Source of the DNA: Ramazzottius varieornatus
Taxonomy: Eukaryota; Tardigrada; Eutardigrada; Parachela; Ramazzottiidae
Length of the DNA: 64,000 nt
Reading direction: 5' to 3'
Assembly (NCBI GenBank): GCA_001949185.1
Contig: BDGG01000007.1
Location: 747,802-811,801 of the forward strand
The first letter of the stretch is position 1; each line of letters starts with the position of its first letter. Both the position numbers and the translations under genes were made by a program. The notes below the pieces were generated by a model. The model did no database searches, was not told the DNA's origin, and saw only the letters and a program-made list of their open reading frames with translations. Below, in pieces: positions 11,401 to 24,566 of this stretch.

Positions 11401-11750
11401 TTACTTGGCCAAAGGAAAATGTCTGTTGCCGTGCTCCTCGACATTCCGCGAGTGTAGTACCACCGAGAAATCAAATACTGGCTGTCGTCCGCAACGCTGG
11501 CGCAATCACCTGCCCTGTCGTTGGGCTGGAAGATGTTGGTGTGAGAGTACCGAATCAGCGACTGGTTGTTCCGCTCTCGCAAATAATCCATGGCACAGTC
11601 GAGCAAAGGCTCCACAATTGTCCGAATTGGATTACTCGAGGTATTGGCGAACCGAAGTGATACGATGTTTACTTCAATCAGGCGACTGTTGCAGACGGAA
11701 AAGGCGATGCGGATCGAAAGGGTAACAATATAAAACCTCATGAGCACCAT
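8499..11750 (-). CDS. Receptor A2: ANF-receptor ectodomain, one membrane helix, no cyclase
   Basis: Ten-exon model, 487 aa. Exons: 11750-11405, 11334-11271, 11203-10905, 10836-10788, 10687-10573, 10233-10183, 10109-9924, 9841-9703, 8998-8935, 8649-8499. Exons 1-8 have the same lengths as in A1 and all phases agree. It has a signal peptide (MVLMRFYIVTLSIRIAF), then VNIVSLRFANTS, EAPFVENLA, GAPTLADR, YGWRKIFVLIG, FDVPSGTVNIDPLGRR and CGFDG. The membrane helix (VTLICTSTAVLLLTSITAVW) lies in its own 64-nt exon on the far side of two inverted-repeat elements in intron 8. The tail is about 50 residues and includes FRWRQLEEPGWWHLDL, which aligns with the A1 tail; it ends at TAG without kinase or cyclase sequence. 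The last exon could end earlier by splicing, so the final 25-30 residues are the least certain part. Expected on the cell surface; ligand unknown. Confidence 0.78.
9028..9480. mobile_element. TIR element with GTACACGCACGACGAG ends
   Basis: The left end (GTACACGCACGACGAGATAT, followed by TACGGGCCAGTAAAA) is matched by its inverted copy ending at 9480. The terminal repeats span about 48 bp. There is no coding capacity, so it is a MITE. It sits in intron 8 of receptor A2. Relatives lie at 9483-9673, 20023-20162 and, as one end only, 30494-30530. Confidence 0.75.
9483..9673. mobile_element. Second copy of the CGCACGACGAG MITE family
   Basis: The inner inverted repeat ACAGTAAAAATTATGGGACA near 9486 pairs with its reverse complement near 9620-9645. 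The right end runs to a GTAC at 9670. It directly abuts the copy at 9028-9480, and both lie in intron 8 of receptor A2. Confidence 0.6.
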
Positions 11751-14255
11751 CTTTTCATCATTAAACTCAGGTCGACAGTTTTCTATCGGTTGACGTTTTC
11801 GATCAGTTTTCTTTCAATACCAAAATCCCCGGCTAACGTCACAAATTTCAGAAATGACTACACCTAAAAGGGAACAGATGCACATAATTCCTGAGACGGA
11901 TCCTATGCCCGCGAGCACGATGAAGCTTGTTGATTGGAGGGTAACCCGAAAGACGCGATAATCATTTCGTACAACTACTGATCGGGTACCGGGATATCAG
12001 GACCAGGATAGGCTCACAAGGGGTAGACGAGGTAGCGCGTCTCGGAATTCACATTGCCACAGCCCGTGTCCGTACCATCACCAGAGTCCATATATCCTGC
12101 ATAGTCCCACAGCTGTGTAACACGGTAATATCGAATCAGTGGAAAGACGGTCTTAGGTCTGACTGGAGTATGCGGGAACACACGGACAAGGGGGATACCA
12201 GATTACGATAAAGACGATTCAGTAATCGTCCAAAGTCTGATACAATGCCTGTGTCAGTTTACTCATGCCAAGTGGTGTAGGCATGTGCTTGTCGCGTTTC
12301 ATTGTACCGGTAAGTTACCAGTTGTCACGCACCGCCGTACAACACTAGCGGAGACGCGCTCGCATCTGAACCAGTAAAACTCTCGCGTTTTCGTGTTGCG
12401 GCAAAGCCTTGCCAAAGTTTCCCATAAAGCTGATTCCATTTTAGCCGTTCGAGCAATCAATACTGCGGGACTATGCAGGATATATGGACTCTGCCATTAC
12501 AACAGGCGATACCAGCTGCCCAAATTTTCTTTGAGTTGGGGGAGATGAGCGTGGCCGGACTTGCTGCTTATGGCAAGGTAGCCAAGGGTATTTTCTATCA
12601 CGCGAGAGAGGAAATATACGAAATTTGAGATGCGCTACCTCACCCTCTCCTTGTTAGCGAAGTCGTATGTCTAAATCGGATGGTAAGCTTCATACCGCCA
12701 TTGAAAAAAGACCGTAGTTTTGCTTTGAGCGACACAGTACACTTCTGAGATTCGAGCGCCGAATGTCTGGTAATTGCCTTTAATATCGAGGTCAACACAT
12801 GGACGGTATGTTTTCATTACTGGATAGACACGCAATGTCAATGTGAAAATTATTAGCGGCTACAAGAAAGCAGCTTGGCAGGTGAGCAACCGGGCACAAT
12901 GTGCCAAGCCTATCTCTTCCAGTATTCAGCTAGGAATACTAGACGGGCTGCAAATACTGGATCGCGGAAGAGGAGAGCAGAAGATACCACAGAACTGTTT
13001 CTTTTGCAACAAAGCAAAGTGTCTTTAAATTGTTGGCGCCCACACTTTCCATCCAATGAAAGTTGTCCGCGCTTAAACACTAGAAACCATTGCACGGTTC
13101 TGTCCGCCGCTAGTATCCGGTGCGGAAGTATGACTTCCAGCGTTTTCCTGAGCATCAATTTCAAAGAGTCATATCTCTCTTCCGGGACAAGCGTTTGCCT
13201 CCAAATCTATTGCAATGTGACGAATCATCATTCGGCTCTCGAATAAGCTGTTAGATAATCAAATTGACAATGAAATTGACTAGTCGTGCTGCAAAATCAA
13301 TTTGGCAAAACTGACCGATTTGTGGCAAACGTGGCACTCTCGGTAAAACAATTTTCCCAAACGTCCAGATTCTTTCGAAAATCCTGTTATGTGTTCATAT
13401 AATATAACGATAAACGTTCTTGCAAAAGCTCTATCAGGTTTTCTTCCAAAACTTTAGCTGCCAAAGTAATGCGGGTCGAAATTCGGACATGAAACAAAAA
13501 ACCAAGTTCTGCGTTTCAGGAGCTGGAAGATTTCCGCACCGGATCGACTTCGGCTGAACATAGAGCCCACCCTGTCGTATTTGCCGTGCAGCCCATCGAC
13601 AGCTTACAAGAAGTCCGTGAGGCAGGACGAACTTAACTCTCGCGATCCCGCCAGAGTGTCGCATTTTGCCGGTCATCATTGCAGTCGGTAAAACGGAAGT
13701 TGTTGCTTTCAGAATTCCAGAAGTGGCAGTGAGATAACTTCTGACTGTTATTATGAAGACTCGACTTTCTCTTAATGAACGGTAGGACTGGCTTCGAAAT
13801 CTGTTGAGCCAGGGCACGAAGAAACAATTCAGCAAAGCAGGAAAATCTTCCTCTTGCGGCTTTAAACTCAACGTTCTCTTCTTATTGTCAGCGCACGAAG
13901 CTAATCGTTGCTGCAGAAGAACGAAGAATGTTGGTGGACAATATTTGCCATGGGGAAGAACAGAGAGGACATAAGCCAAATTCACATAAAGTTTTTGAAA
14001 ATCATTGCCCGAAAAGTCACAAGTCATACTTCCGCACCTGATACAAAAACTACTCAAAGACGCAGCGTCCACTTGCGTGTAGTTACCCAAATGAAACCGA
14101 GACGCTGTGTTCACTTTTGTGGCACTATCCTAATCTCCTCTGAACGGGAGTTCGGCAGGCGAGCTCGCAGAACCGTGTTGTGTTCTGGTCAGTAAAAAAA
14201 AGCACAGCCTGGTAGATGTTTGAGCGGCATCAGCCTGTCGAAATCCAAATGCCTC
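11751..14255. other. Intergenic, no gene recognised
   Basis: It contains the presumed promoter of receptor A2, including a 13-bp word at 11952-11964 shared with the A1 upstream region. About 13,117-13,145 (plus) and 14,040-14,010 (minus) share a GGTGCGGAAGTATGACTT block in inverted orientation, so parts are repeat-derived. The 226-codon frame at 13434-14114 (minus) has no recognisable domain and I do not call it. Confidence 0.4.
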
Positions 14256-15376
14256 CTATTGCAGATCACTTCGCCTGCGTGGCGCCGTCGGTACAGTCAG
14301 CTGGAAAGAACGGAAGTCACTTCGGCACAGAGCACTGAATTTCTCACTGGAAAAAAGGTCCTCCTCCCGCGTCGCAACAGCGATGATGATAACGAGTAGC
14401 ACCACGAACGAACTGATGATGGCAGTATGGCCTACAGGCGGTTCGAATTTGAAGAACGTTTCGCAGTGAAATAAGGTCATGGTTGTACTAGTGAATTTCT
14501 TACTCTTGGAATCTCGACACCGAGGTTGTCCCTGTTGGCTGAATAGAACCTTCAAAGCAAAATGGAAATCATCTATTGACCTTGTTTCCGCGAATCGCTC
14601 AGATGGTTCCGACCTCTTTCTCATTCATGTCTGGAAGTTGAAAGCGTCCTAGAATAAGATCCGAGGTTCGTCGACCGAGCGAGCCGATGTCGACTGCGTC
14701 GGATGGAACCACAAAGGTTCGGTTGAGAAATCTTGAGGCTAGCTTCCTTCCCCCATCGTTTAGTGATCACGTACCATTCGATGTGGCCTCGTTTACAACC
14801 TTTTAGAAAGACTACATATACCTCTTCGAAACTACATATACCACTGCCACTGCTCGTGTGCGTAGTGATAACGAATTTTCTACGTAGGTACATTCAGAAT
14901 ACCTGGTTACGTAAAGTATGTCCCATTGCGACGCAAAAAGTTCAATAAACGGTGCTTCCAGACCGTCTGCAGAGACCAGAAACCACAGTTATGTGAAGTC
15001 AACGTCAAGCCTGCTGCGCGGTATAGTCTAAAAGCTTACTGGGAGTCAAAAGTATATGAGTTGTGTTCGCTGAAGGCCGAGAGTAACACCACTGCGCAAG
15101 GTACTGGTTATCGTCTGCCACGCTAAGACAGTCACCGGGTCGTTAGTCCGGTTGAAAGATATTGGTGTAGGAGTATCAATATTGAATAGAGGAGTGCTTG
15201 TTTTCTTCCCGCAGATCGTCCATTGCGCAATCAAGTATTAGTTCCACAACTAAACGCATGGGACTACGAGACGCGTTGGCGAATCGCAAAGATACGATAT
15301 TCACATCGACATGAGCTTTCGCGAAACGAAAGTAAGTCACTAACCACGCGTTGTAACAAATCGAATTGAGAAACAT
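14256..15376 (-). pseudogene. Receptor A3, decayed copy of the A1/A2 type
   Basis: Recognisable exons: exon 1 15376-15040 (signal peptide, VNIVSLRFANASRSP, then two in-frame stops around TNIFQPD), exon 2 14966-14903 (intact, 64 nt, EAPFIELFASQWDILYVT), exon 7 14799-14614 (still 186 nt, with FLNRTFVVPS, but one in-frame TGA), a shortened exon 8 14549-14504 (46 nt instead of 139, so the CGFDG segment is lost) and a membrane segment from 14431 (TAIISSFVVLLVIIIAVATR). Exons 3-6 are absent. Three stops plus missing exons make it a pseudogene. It shows independently that the subfamily ended in a membrane helix. Confidence 0.82.
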
Positions 15377-16423
15377 GTTTCAGTCCCTTATCGGGAAAAC
15401 AGGAGAACGTAAGCCGGAACGATACAGACACCGCACTGTTATACTTCCCGCCAAATTACTCGGTCTCAATGGCAAGTTTACGCGGAGTCCGCACATGAGT
15501 GCTGCTTTGCGGAACAAACATTGTGAGCACTGTAATATACCGTACAGAAAGCCAATAATGGTAAAGAAGGCTGAGAGACCGCAAAAATCGACGATCTGCG
15601 AGGTGCGGGCGCTGGTTCGAATTCTAGGGAGCGGTACGACGGTAACACGATATCTGGCGGAAACAAACAGAAGCAACCCAACACCACCTCGTGGGACGGA
15701 ACTCCCGACAACTTGACATTGGGCCATCTTCAAATTAGTCAATATGATAATTGCAGGTGAATGTTGCACTCAGCTGTCCAAGATTGGAAAGTCGTGATGA
15801 CGATAGTAAGCCGCGTCGTGGAGCAATATTGATGGATCGCTGCAGGCGCATCAGCAGTAAATGCACCGCGCGGATTACGCCTGACAAGTTCGGCACGCAA
15901 ATTTAGCGTACAAAAAGCATCCTTGCAGGCGGTCACATGACTACACACCATTGGTCAATGGTAGCTAAGGCCATACACCCAAGTGTAGGAAGGCATCTGT
16001 TATACGAATGGTAACGGAAACTCACTACTCGAAAGCCGTTCCCGAGATTACTGTGTTTCGATAGTTGCGATGACATCCGTGTCGTAACAGCAGAAAGCTT
16101 ACTGGCTAAAGTCTTCCACACATTTGATTAACGGGATTACTGCGAACTAGCACCACAAAATACAACCTCCAGAAATTACAGGACACATGAACCTTGAAGA
16201 CGCAGAACCGCACTAAATGGAAAGAACATGAGAAGGAGCGTTTCAGCTGTACCCAGTACCTAACCAACTTCGAGTGCGGGTAGAGTAGCACCTATCAGGT
16301 GAAGTTATGAGATCTTCAGTATCTAACTCCCATTGAGGTTCCCTTCTTCTTGAACTGCAGGAAGAAACGCCAAGGGCTTGTTTCCCGTCTGTACTCGTGA
16401 ATGCGACTGAGTGCTTTCTCAGA
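15377..16423. other. Intergenic between A3 and B1
   Basis: No gene recognised. A minus frame around 15478-15769 includes a hydrophobic stretch but matches nothing I know. The 3' flank of receptor B1 is at the upper end. Confidence 0.4.
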
Positions 16424-18752
16424 TTACCTGGTAATGCGATGCATGGCTATCCCAGCTAGCACACCTATTACAAATAACGCGACAAGCACACCAAGGACGG
16501 TACTGATTAGGTTGCTGACGCGTCCCCCTTGACCTATACACAAGAAACATGTTAATTTACTTAAGATCAACTACTCCTTGTCAAAACAACCGTATTGAGA
16601 CATACAGCGAGGGTTATTGCCCAAGAATCCACAGAAAGGCTCGTTCGGTGGAGCTCCATCTGCAAGGCTTCGATGCCAATCGATTTTCCGACCAGCAACA
16701 GCGGTAAATATACCACGTGCTCCGTCGTATTGCAGGACCGGCTAGAGAAAGGCTTGGCTTAAAAATTTCATACGTCACTACGTATGTTGCGTATGTGCTC
16801 CAGTACCATGAAACATCCTTTTTCTGGATTGAAGTCTTTGACACAGAAATCGACCAGCAAAGTGTTGCCGTGATCTGTACGAAGTATCATGCCGTCCAGT
16901 GCGATATCTCGGTCTGCGAACACACTGGCTAGTGCTCTGCCGTCTGAGAGATTCATTGCAGCGTGGAAGGACTCGTTGAGGACCTAATTGGCCAAACACG
17001 GAATTTATAAGGTTGGAAGCTATTCGGTCAGCAAATGTAAGATGATGCACGCTTACGTATCCAACAGCTAGCACACTGTGGTACACAGACAGTGCAATGT
17101 GTGGCTACAACGTTACAAATTAGTATAGCGGAACTCAGCAAAGAGCATACCGTTCGGTATGTACTGTACAAGTGTACATGAAATTCTTACTTTTTCACTG
17201 GGCCAAAAGACCGCGTCATATTTGACGACGCTCTCATTTTTCAGGACATCCATCAGACGAAGATCTACGGCGGGCTTTTCAGAGGTGCAGTTCGGTGTCA
17301 GTTGCAGCAGAGTTTGCTGACTACCCTGAAAACGTTCGAGGGGCTTAATTTTGTATAACTGCTCCCCCCGGTCTGCGTAGTGGGAACTGCCTTTCGTCAC
17401 GCTACTTACGAGATGATCACTGAAGGACTGGTCGATGGAGCCATACCGTCGTTCGTTTTCGAATGGCTCTACCGCTATGAAGACCTATGGCAAAGTGAGA
17501 AAACTGGATACCTGTCCGCGTTGACCAAAAAATGCACGGTACTCACATATTCCCCGCCGTTCAGCCCTTGCTTACTAGCGGACGCCTGTTAGAAAGTGGT
17601 TACACTACGGGTTCGAGACCGGAGCTTAGTGGTGCATCGCGAGCCACTCACCATGAAGCGCCTGACCGTCTGTGCTGGCATCAAAAGAAGTATCACTGCA
17701 GGCAAACAGCTCATACATTACCCCGTTTAGTTCAAAGGAAGACATTTGAAATTTTAATGAACGGCCAAGTTTATTGTTCCGTTACCTCGGCAGGTCTTTT
17801 GGATTCGATCGAATAAAACGGCGTTGTTCAAGTCCTCGTCGTTGCTCAAATAGAAGAACGACATGCGCAATCCAGTGTAAAGATCCACATGGATGCGCTT
17901 CAACATGGCCTGAAGTCCAATGAAAGTGGGATGCTCCACGTGTACAACCGATACTGTAGTCCAAGAGTACAGTGTTAGTAGTGCAAAGGCTGCGCGGACA
18001 ATCTGGGGATAGCTATAAACGGAGAGTGATATGGTGGTGGAAAAGGGACCGGGTGCGCTGTTGGAAGATTTCACGAAACTCGGAGATGCCACTGCATTGT
18101 TCCAACCTCCACTGAAACAGGATATTGACCCCATGTACTCGGGACCAGCACGATCCGCAGGACACGTGGCTTATTGCATTTCTCGCAGAACGTAGCAAAA
18201 CTCACCTGCCTATCAGAAGAGTATTCCATTCTATAATTACCAAAGCTGATCAGATTGGACAGGACGAAGGTTTTTTACGATTTGTTCAGTAGGGTATGCC
18301 GGGGATGAATGACCCACCTGTACTCAGAGAGCTCAGCTGAAGGACTTCATCGCATCCTAAAAAGTCCAAGAATCTTAACAACGGCATTAATCTGGCGATA
18401 CTCGGTTCCACGTACCAATGTAGAAAAGCAGAAACAGAGAATCGGGCTTGCTCTTTGTGTAGTAAAATTCGGGTATGAGATATACGTAAGCTCCAATATC
18501 GTCACATCTACGAATGAGTGGACTGGTAATGACTGTTACGTCCACATGGAATCCGTACTTCGTCCGTAGATCCTCAAAGCCCATTGTGTACCCGGGAAGT
18601 ATGCTAGGCAGACCCGAGATCATCTCACGAGAAGGTAAGCCATAGATAACTGCTGTGATAACTAGTGTTGCAGAATCACAAAAGCCAAACCCAAATAGAA
18701 GGACAATAAATACAACTCGGTAGTCAGATTCACTAGACCAAAGGAGTTTCAT
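16424..18752 (-). CDS. Receptor B1: ANF-receptor ectodomain, one membrane helix, 6-residue tail
   Basis: Eleven-exon model, 483 aa. Exons: 18752-18416, 18230-18206 (25-nt microexon), 18111-17786, 17695-17652, 17585-17547, 17484-17410, 17325-17191, 17104-17057, 16983-16807, 16741-16606, 16533-16424. Phases agree. Compared with B2 and B4, exon 1 lacks about 12 codons at its end, exon 3 is 24 nt longer, and the exon that is 228 nt in them is split here by an extra intron (16984-17056). Landmarks: ITAVIYGLPS, LPSILPGY, EFYYTKSK, LYSWTTVSVVH, ENERRYGS, CVKDFNPEKG, KIDW and PPNEPFCGF. The helix LISTVLGVLVALFVIGVLAG (about 456-475) is followed by IAMHRITR and TAA. The intron after GEY has an ordinary GT donor, unlike the GC donor of B2 and B4. 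The donor of exon 16983-16807 (GTACTG) is weak. Confidence 0.77.
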
Positions 18753-18977
18753 TTTGCTCGACTAGAGCAAAAGTAAGACAAACTAGGTTGGTTCGTTGGT
18801 GAAAACGATGGTAGCGATCTTCGTCGTTTTCCAGCTGGCACCGTTATCCTGTGTTACTGAAAACTAATACGGTATCTTGTCTAGTGCTTGCATTTCCGTT
18901 GGTCCTATTCATCAGGAACGGTAGAAACCAACTGTGGGGGATTAAGCCTTCACGAGCTCACGCGCGGGAATAAAAAA

Positions 18978-19192
18978 CAGTCGGGCCGCGGCCCAACAGC
19001 CTCTGAGGAAAACAGTTGAGGAATTGCAATGGTAAGCCCGACGTCATGGCTCAGATTGCCGTGTTAGCCATGTACGTACATCGCACACATGGAGCCGTTA
19101 CGCAGGCGAAGTCGAACTGGCTTAAATTTGCCGATCCGAATACATGGCTGGCAGTACATTCCCGCAGCGGCTGTTGGGCTGCGGAACGGCTG
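18978..19192. repeat. GC-rich inverted repeat
   Basis: The arm at 18978-19001 (starting CAGTCGGGCCGCGGCCCAAC) is mirrored with a few changes at 19169-19192 (starting GGCTGTTGGGCTGCGG). The spacer is about 165 bp. No coding capacity; probably a small MITE. Confidence 0.5.
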
Positions 19193-20022
19193 ATAAAAAA
19201 CGATTATAGATCCAAGGGCCCTTGATACTCAATCATCAGAACGCATCAGCGTCAGCTCGATCTGTAAGGAACATGCGGGAAGAATAGAATGTGAACTAAT
19301 ACGTTTTTCCACTCACGCACTAACCTCATCATTCGTGACACTTTAGATTTGAAGAGTCTAAAGTTTGGGATAAGTTGACTGTAGTCCCAAGATGAGACCT
19401 TGTTGGCCAAGAAAGACCTCACATCTAAGGAGTTGCTGAATTGTGCGAGGTATAGGTAATGAATAAGTAGCCGATGGTAAAAAAGTTCCGAGTCTCAGCT
19501 GTAGCCCCATCTTAACCACTTTCCAGCCCTGAATACCTTTGTGGTTATCGCTTCAGTGTCATTAGGATTACTGCCAGTGCGTCACGGCTTGTCATATGCC
19601 ATTCTTACCTCAATACATGCGCGGCGTCGCTGTTGGGGCAATTGACTGCGTTAACAACCGTGCCCGCATGAATATATGGGAACCCCGATCGCATATCAAG
19701 TAACTGAACCGTAATTTCATAATATGAATGGACGAGACAAATATTAAGCTATAGAGAGCTAAAGAAGCGCAGGGTACACTCCGACAGCTAGACAGGCCAA
19801 GAATGTGAAGACTCATATGGGTAGGGTCATTCAAGAATTCACTTCTTCGCAGTTTCACAAATTGTTCAGGGAGCGCGTTTTTCGATTTTGCGCTGAAGTG
19901 CCCATCTGAGGGTTATTCATGATTCTTCATGGAGAATTCAGTGGGCTACCGAACACGCGTAATACATTTTATGTCCAACATCTGGGTACAAAGCTGGACA
20001 AGATAGTAGAACTGGGTTCCAG

Positions 20023-20162
20023 TGAACGCACTACGGGAAATTATGGGGCCATTAAGAATTATGGGACCAGGCCTTTTCGCTATGGCGGTACGGAAGGGAC
20101 CAGGCGGAAACGCCTGGTCCCATAATTTTTACTGGCACCATGATTTCCCATCGCGCGTGTAT
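20023..20162. mobile_element. Short MITE of the CGCACGACGAG family
   Basis: About 140 bp, nearly all inverted repeat. GAAATTATGGGGCCATTAAG near 20036, then GGGACCAGGC, is mirrored by GCCTGGTCCC at 20112-20121, then CATAATTTTTACTGGC. The sequence matches the inner repeat of the copies at 9028 and 9483. Confidence 0.6.
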
Positions 20163-22420
20163 TGCAATTCTTTACGAGCATGACGCAACATGTCAGGGAG
20201 ACACGTAAGTCCGACCTCGGCCCGAATATGACACCCTAGCAATCCTCGCCGGGGATTTATAACGTATACAGTGACGTTACGCGGCATGTTCGTGAGCATG
20301 AATGCGCATCCGACAGAAGAGAAAAACATTCGCTCCGAACTACGAAATCTTTGTCATCATATTGTCCTCCAGTCATTCTTGTCGAGCCTTTCATATACTG
20401 TAGTACCACCAAATAGCACGAATTTTACATTACAATAGACAACTTGGGTTTTGCGCAGATGGGTTGAACATACGAAAGATTTTTTTGCAGTTTGGCCAAA
20501 ACGATTGCACTTAGAAATGTTAAAAAAATTCAAGATTAATAATACGCTTCGCGATTCACGAAACGAAGGGGGGCTTCGTTCGTGAGTCACGAGGAAGCTC
20601 TCCGCCGATCACAAACTTTGCCGAATCGTCTTCGCTATTACTCTGGCTGGCAATAAGCATTGGGAAGCGTAATCGGTGCCTCGGTAATGCAAAGCTTCCA
20701 CTTTGGTTAATCAGTCAATCAGATCTGCATTTGAGCCGGAACTATTTCAATTTGGTGGCCAATTACTGCTGAGCAAACTACTACGGCCAGCATCAGTCAC
20801 CGTTTATCTCGAACTGCTATGCCTTTTGCAACCTGTCATCGGTTTCAACGAGTGTGTTTATAAACTATGAATATCAAAATCAATTAGTTCTCGTTCGTTT
20901 GATTCGTCTGGGTGTTTTGCGAGGCCCCTAATCTCACGTCAAAAAAGCGAGGTTCTGAGAAATCGCGAAAAGTGAGCTTCTAATCGACGGTAACCAGGGT
21001 CTTTCAGTGTGGCCTTGTCGTTTTCGAAGCTGGAGTTTCAAGAATGTCCCCGACTTCGCTATCAAAATTTTTAATTCCTAACACCATTCAAGATCAGTAA
21101 TGTACTTTCTTGTTTTTTTCAAACACAGGCTGACAGGCAAAGTTCTTCCAATGACGCTCAAGCTAAGGACGTGGGCAGAACGAGTCGGACCAAGTTTTCA
21201 CTTGCTAATCATACGTTCGTAAGTATCGTAACCTAACGAGAGGAAGATTAGTAATTCACTGGGAGAAATGCAATATCGTATCTTATCGAAATGTATCACA
21301 TGACAGTGATTCGACCGGCCGAATATATCACGTCCGAAGATCGATATGGACGGGATATCGCTGAACCAAATATGATAATTGGAAAGATCATATCACGTTG
21401 TATCGATGTACAACTGACATACCGATAAATCGCAAACCCCCGATTGAGAATCGGGAGTCAATGCTATGGTTCGGGGACGCGCAGATAGCGCAGCCTCGTC
21501 CGTACTACATCGTGCGCATGCATCCATCTTTACTTGGGCGAACTAGACAGTCAGCGTATCCAAGTGCGTGGTGACAGACGTTGATTGATTGAGCAACGTG
21601 CACGATCGTCTCGATCAGTCTTTTGTTTACTCTTCGGCTCTTTCTTCATTTCGATACTTTTCAACCTGGTACTAGCTAGATACATCGATGCATCACTGCC
21701 ATAAAATTCCATATTTCGGAAACGAAGTATCAATATCGAGAGATATTATCACAAAATTTCGTCATATTTTATCGTCTTTATCCCATTACTATTCGTGAGC
21801 ACAGACACTGGACTACTGGACCAGTCCCAAAACACCTATTAATTTGACTCGCGCAGTTATCGAGAACCGAATTTCAGAAATCCCAGCCGAAAAACCAAAG
21901 CGGATGATGCGCGACTTGAGTGAAACATAGTAATGTTTGATTTGTTTCACCTTCTCCCATTTTTCGATAGCTTTCAACAACGGTTTCCGCAGATAGACTG
22001 AGAAGTATTCACCATTGAAGCCAAGTCTGGATCGGAGAATTCAGGAATCTGAACCACTCTGCTTTTTATCTGAAGACCTGATCTGGCATCCCACCTGGTA
22101 GCTTGTTCAATTGAATATTTCCCCCACGAGATGCAGCGGTCCTATGATAGTGCTTGGAGGCAGGCTGCTTTTGCAGTATTTGAGAGGTTTTTGAAAGCAA
22201 GGACTTCGACAAGAGAAATAACTTTGTGTTGAAATCCGAATTTCGAGGAACATCACCGCCTGCACTGCTACTGTTTGAAACCCACAGTGCTGACTAATCT
22301 GAGATATCTCAACAAGTGTCAGAGAAAAGGAATTTGAATATGGGCGTGGAAAACACGGCATAGTCACACAGAAAGACCCAATGCAACTGTAACTGGTGTT
22401 GAGACGTGTCTCACGCTATA

Positions 22421-22775
22421 CAGGGTGAACGCGCCAACTTGCTACCGCCTGGAACTTCAGAACCGGGACTATCCTGTGGGTCACTCCCGGTTCTGAATGT
22501 TATCAGCAACAGAACTCTGGGACATCAACCGAGAATTGAAAAGATAATTTCCGAAAACGGACCCATAATTTGCGAAAGTTGTTGTAATTTTCACTTCATG
22601 CCTCGCATAGTTCAATATTGATTCCGACTTTTTGTAAACAGATTTTTGACCAGTAACTTTTCAGGAGGTAGCAACAGGCTGCTAAATCAAGGAAAGCTGA
22701 TTCCAAAGCTAACCAACAATCGCGTCGAGAAAGGCTCGATATAACTGGTGGTAGCAAGTTGGCGCACTCAGGGTG
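22421..22775. mobile_element. TIR element, CCAACTTGCTACC family, copy 1
   Basis: Terminal inverted repeats GCGCCAACTTGCTACCGCC (22431-22449) and GGTGGTAGCAAGTTGGCGC (22747-22765). CAGGGTG occurs in direct orientation just outside both (22421-22427, 22769-22775) and could be a target duplication. No open frame of note. A relative lies at 39891-40473. Confidence 0.6.
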
Positions 22776-24566
22776 TATGACGCCGACCCCTGTCTGGCAC
22801 TGCTGGTAGTCCCAGGTGAAATCCGTCGCTTAATCAGGCCGAGCGGAGCGAGGCTCCTTATAAGGCTTTCGAGATTTCAGTGGATGACGAGATTGTTCGA
22901 GCTTTCGGATATCGCAAACTCTGTAGTAAAAAAATATGCGCCACTTGATCCGGGCGACAAAAATGGTTTAATCGCAAACCCTACTCAGCTCGGCATCAGG
23001 GGTGAGCTAAAGGTCTAACTTTGCCTGGGATGTAATTCCGTAATTCCAGAATTTATTAAATTAAATACTCCAGTAACTAGTAAATAGTATTTTTGATTGT
23101 TTTTTAAGATCGTACTTTGGAGTAAGTACAGGCCATTGAACCATGTCCTCGCGTAAATCCCAGCCGAACAAATTGGTTGTTGACAAGTGAGTACAAGGAG
23201 CTAGTCTCACAGTTCTGAAGCCTTATGACAATATCGATACACCGATAATCAAGAAGCAGAGCGAAGCCTTCAAAGCTGACGACGTTAAAGAGACAAACAG
23301 TGCCGACCGGATGCCGGCGAACGTTTTAGATTTTCTTCCTCAAAGACATATGAAACGCTCTTTCTGATTGGCCGTGGGAAGACTAATGGTAGAAAACTAT
23401 TAGAAAGTTTCTGAACGATTGCACCGCTCATGAAACGGGCTGGGCAAGGCAGCCGTAATTTCATGGAAGTTATATTTCTTCCCGTGGCAAAACCGGGACT
23501 TCTCAATGGTACGTAGGTCATAATCGATATGCTCTATTTTTCCTGGGAAGCGAGGTTGTGACGGGAGAAGCGAGAAGACAAAACTGGGAAGTCAGGAATA
23601 AGAAAGACAGCCGTGTGATATCCGTGAGCAATCACGGTCCAGCCATGAATGTTTGTGGCAATAAACGCAAGAATATGAATAAGATCAGGAATATGACGTC
23701 GAGATGCGAGAGTCAAAAATGTTTTCGATCGTCTCCGTCTCGTCTCGAATGTCCTGGAGCGATCGGCGGCACAGTAGCTGAACGCCATGATATCGGTTTT
23801 CAGAATCTACCAAGTCATGAGTTTTTTTTCGTTTGGGTTTGAAACTCACTGCACTCGAACCGCACTTGAAGAACAAAAATCTTCGCTAAAAGTTGTTTCA
23901 CTCCGAAACATTCGCAGGTTGGGGAAAGAGCGATTTCACCGGCCGCGAGCCAATGTAATATGTTTGTCGGCGGAGACAGCTAGTAGTATAACAGTACGAC
24001 CTGCCAGGCTGGCGATGACGAAATATTCTAGTTAGAAGACGTGTATGATGACGCAAGCCGAACAATGTAACATCATGATCGAATGTGACGTGCAAATCAA
24101 GCTCGGTCAGCCGAACAGTACAGTAACCCTTGCGTCATCATACAGGGCGCATTTCTGCGGTTTACTACATCGATGAGTCGTAAATGTCAGCAGTATCTGT
24201 CGTTGCCGGCAGATCATTTTGCATGGCCACCGCTGGGTTGAAGCCATTATACCGTTTTCGAACTTTCGTGTTTTTGGCTATTGCACAGGGCACCTTAGAA
24301 GTTTCAGGCCTTAAAATTGCATTGGATCGTCTTTTGCTAGTCTGAAAGGCTGTTTCCCAGTAGATCTGACTGGATACAAATCATAATTGAGCTTTGGCCA
24401 CAGCAAACTGAAGCTCCAATATTTGACCTGCGTCCAGAGTTATGTTGAGTTCAGGTCACAACGGATGACGTGACTTGCGCAACAGAAACTGCCGTAAACA
24501 GCGATACATTTGACTTAAGACCGATGAGCACAGCTGGAGAATCACCGTCTGCCCACCTTGTGAATA

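Noticed and set aside
13434-14114. 226-codon minus-strand frame between A2 and A3
   Set aside because: No domain, no signal peptide, no splice pattern, composition close to random; part lies in a repeated block shared with 13117-13145.
17604-17616. GGTTCGAGACC, a perfect tRNA B-box match
   Set aside because: It lies in intron 4 of receptor B1; no A box at the right distance and no cloverleaf can be drawn.
23285-23842. Minus frames with hydrophobic segments considered as another receptor
   Set aside because: None of the conserved receptor motifs or exon lengths are present.
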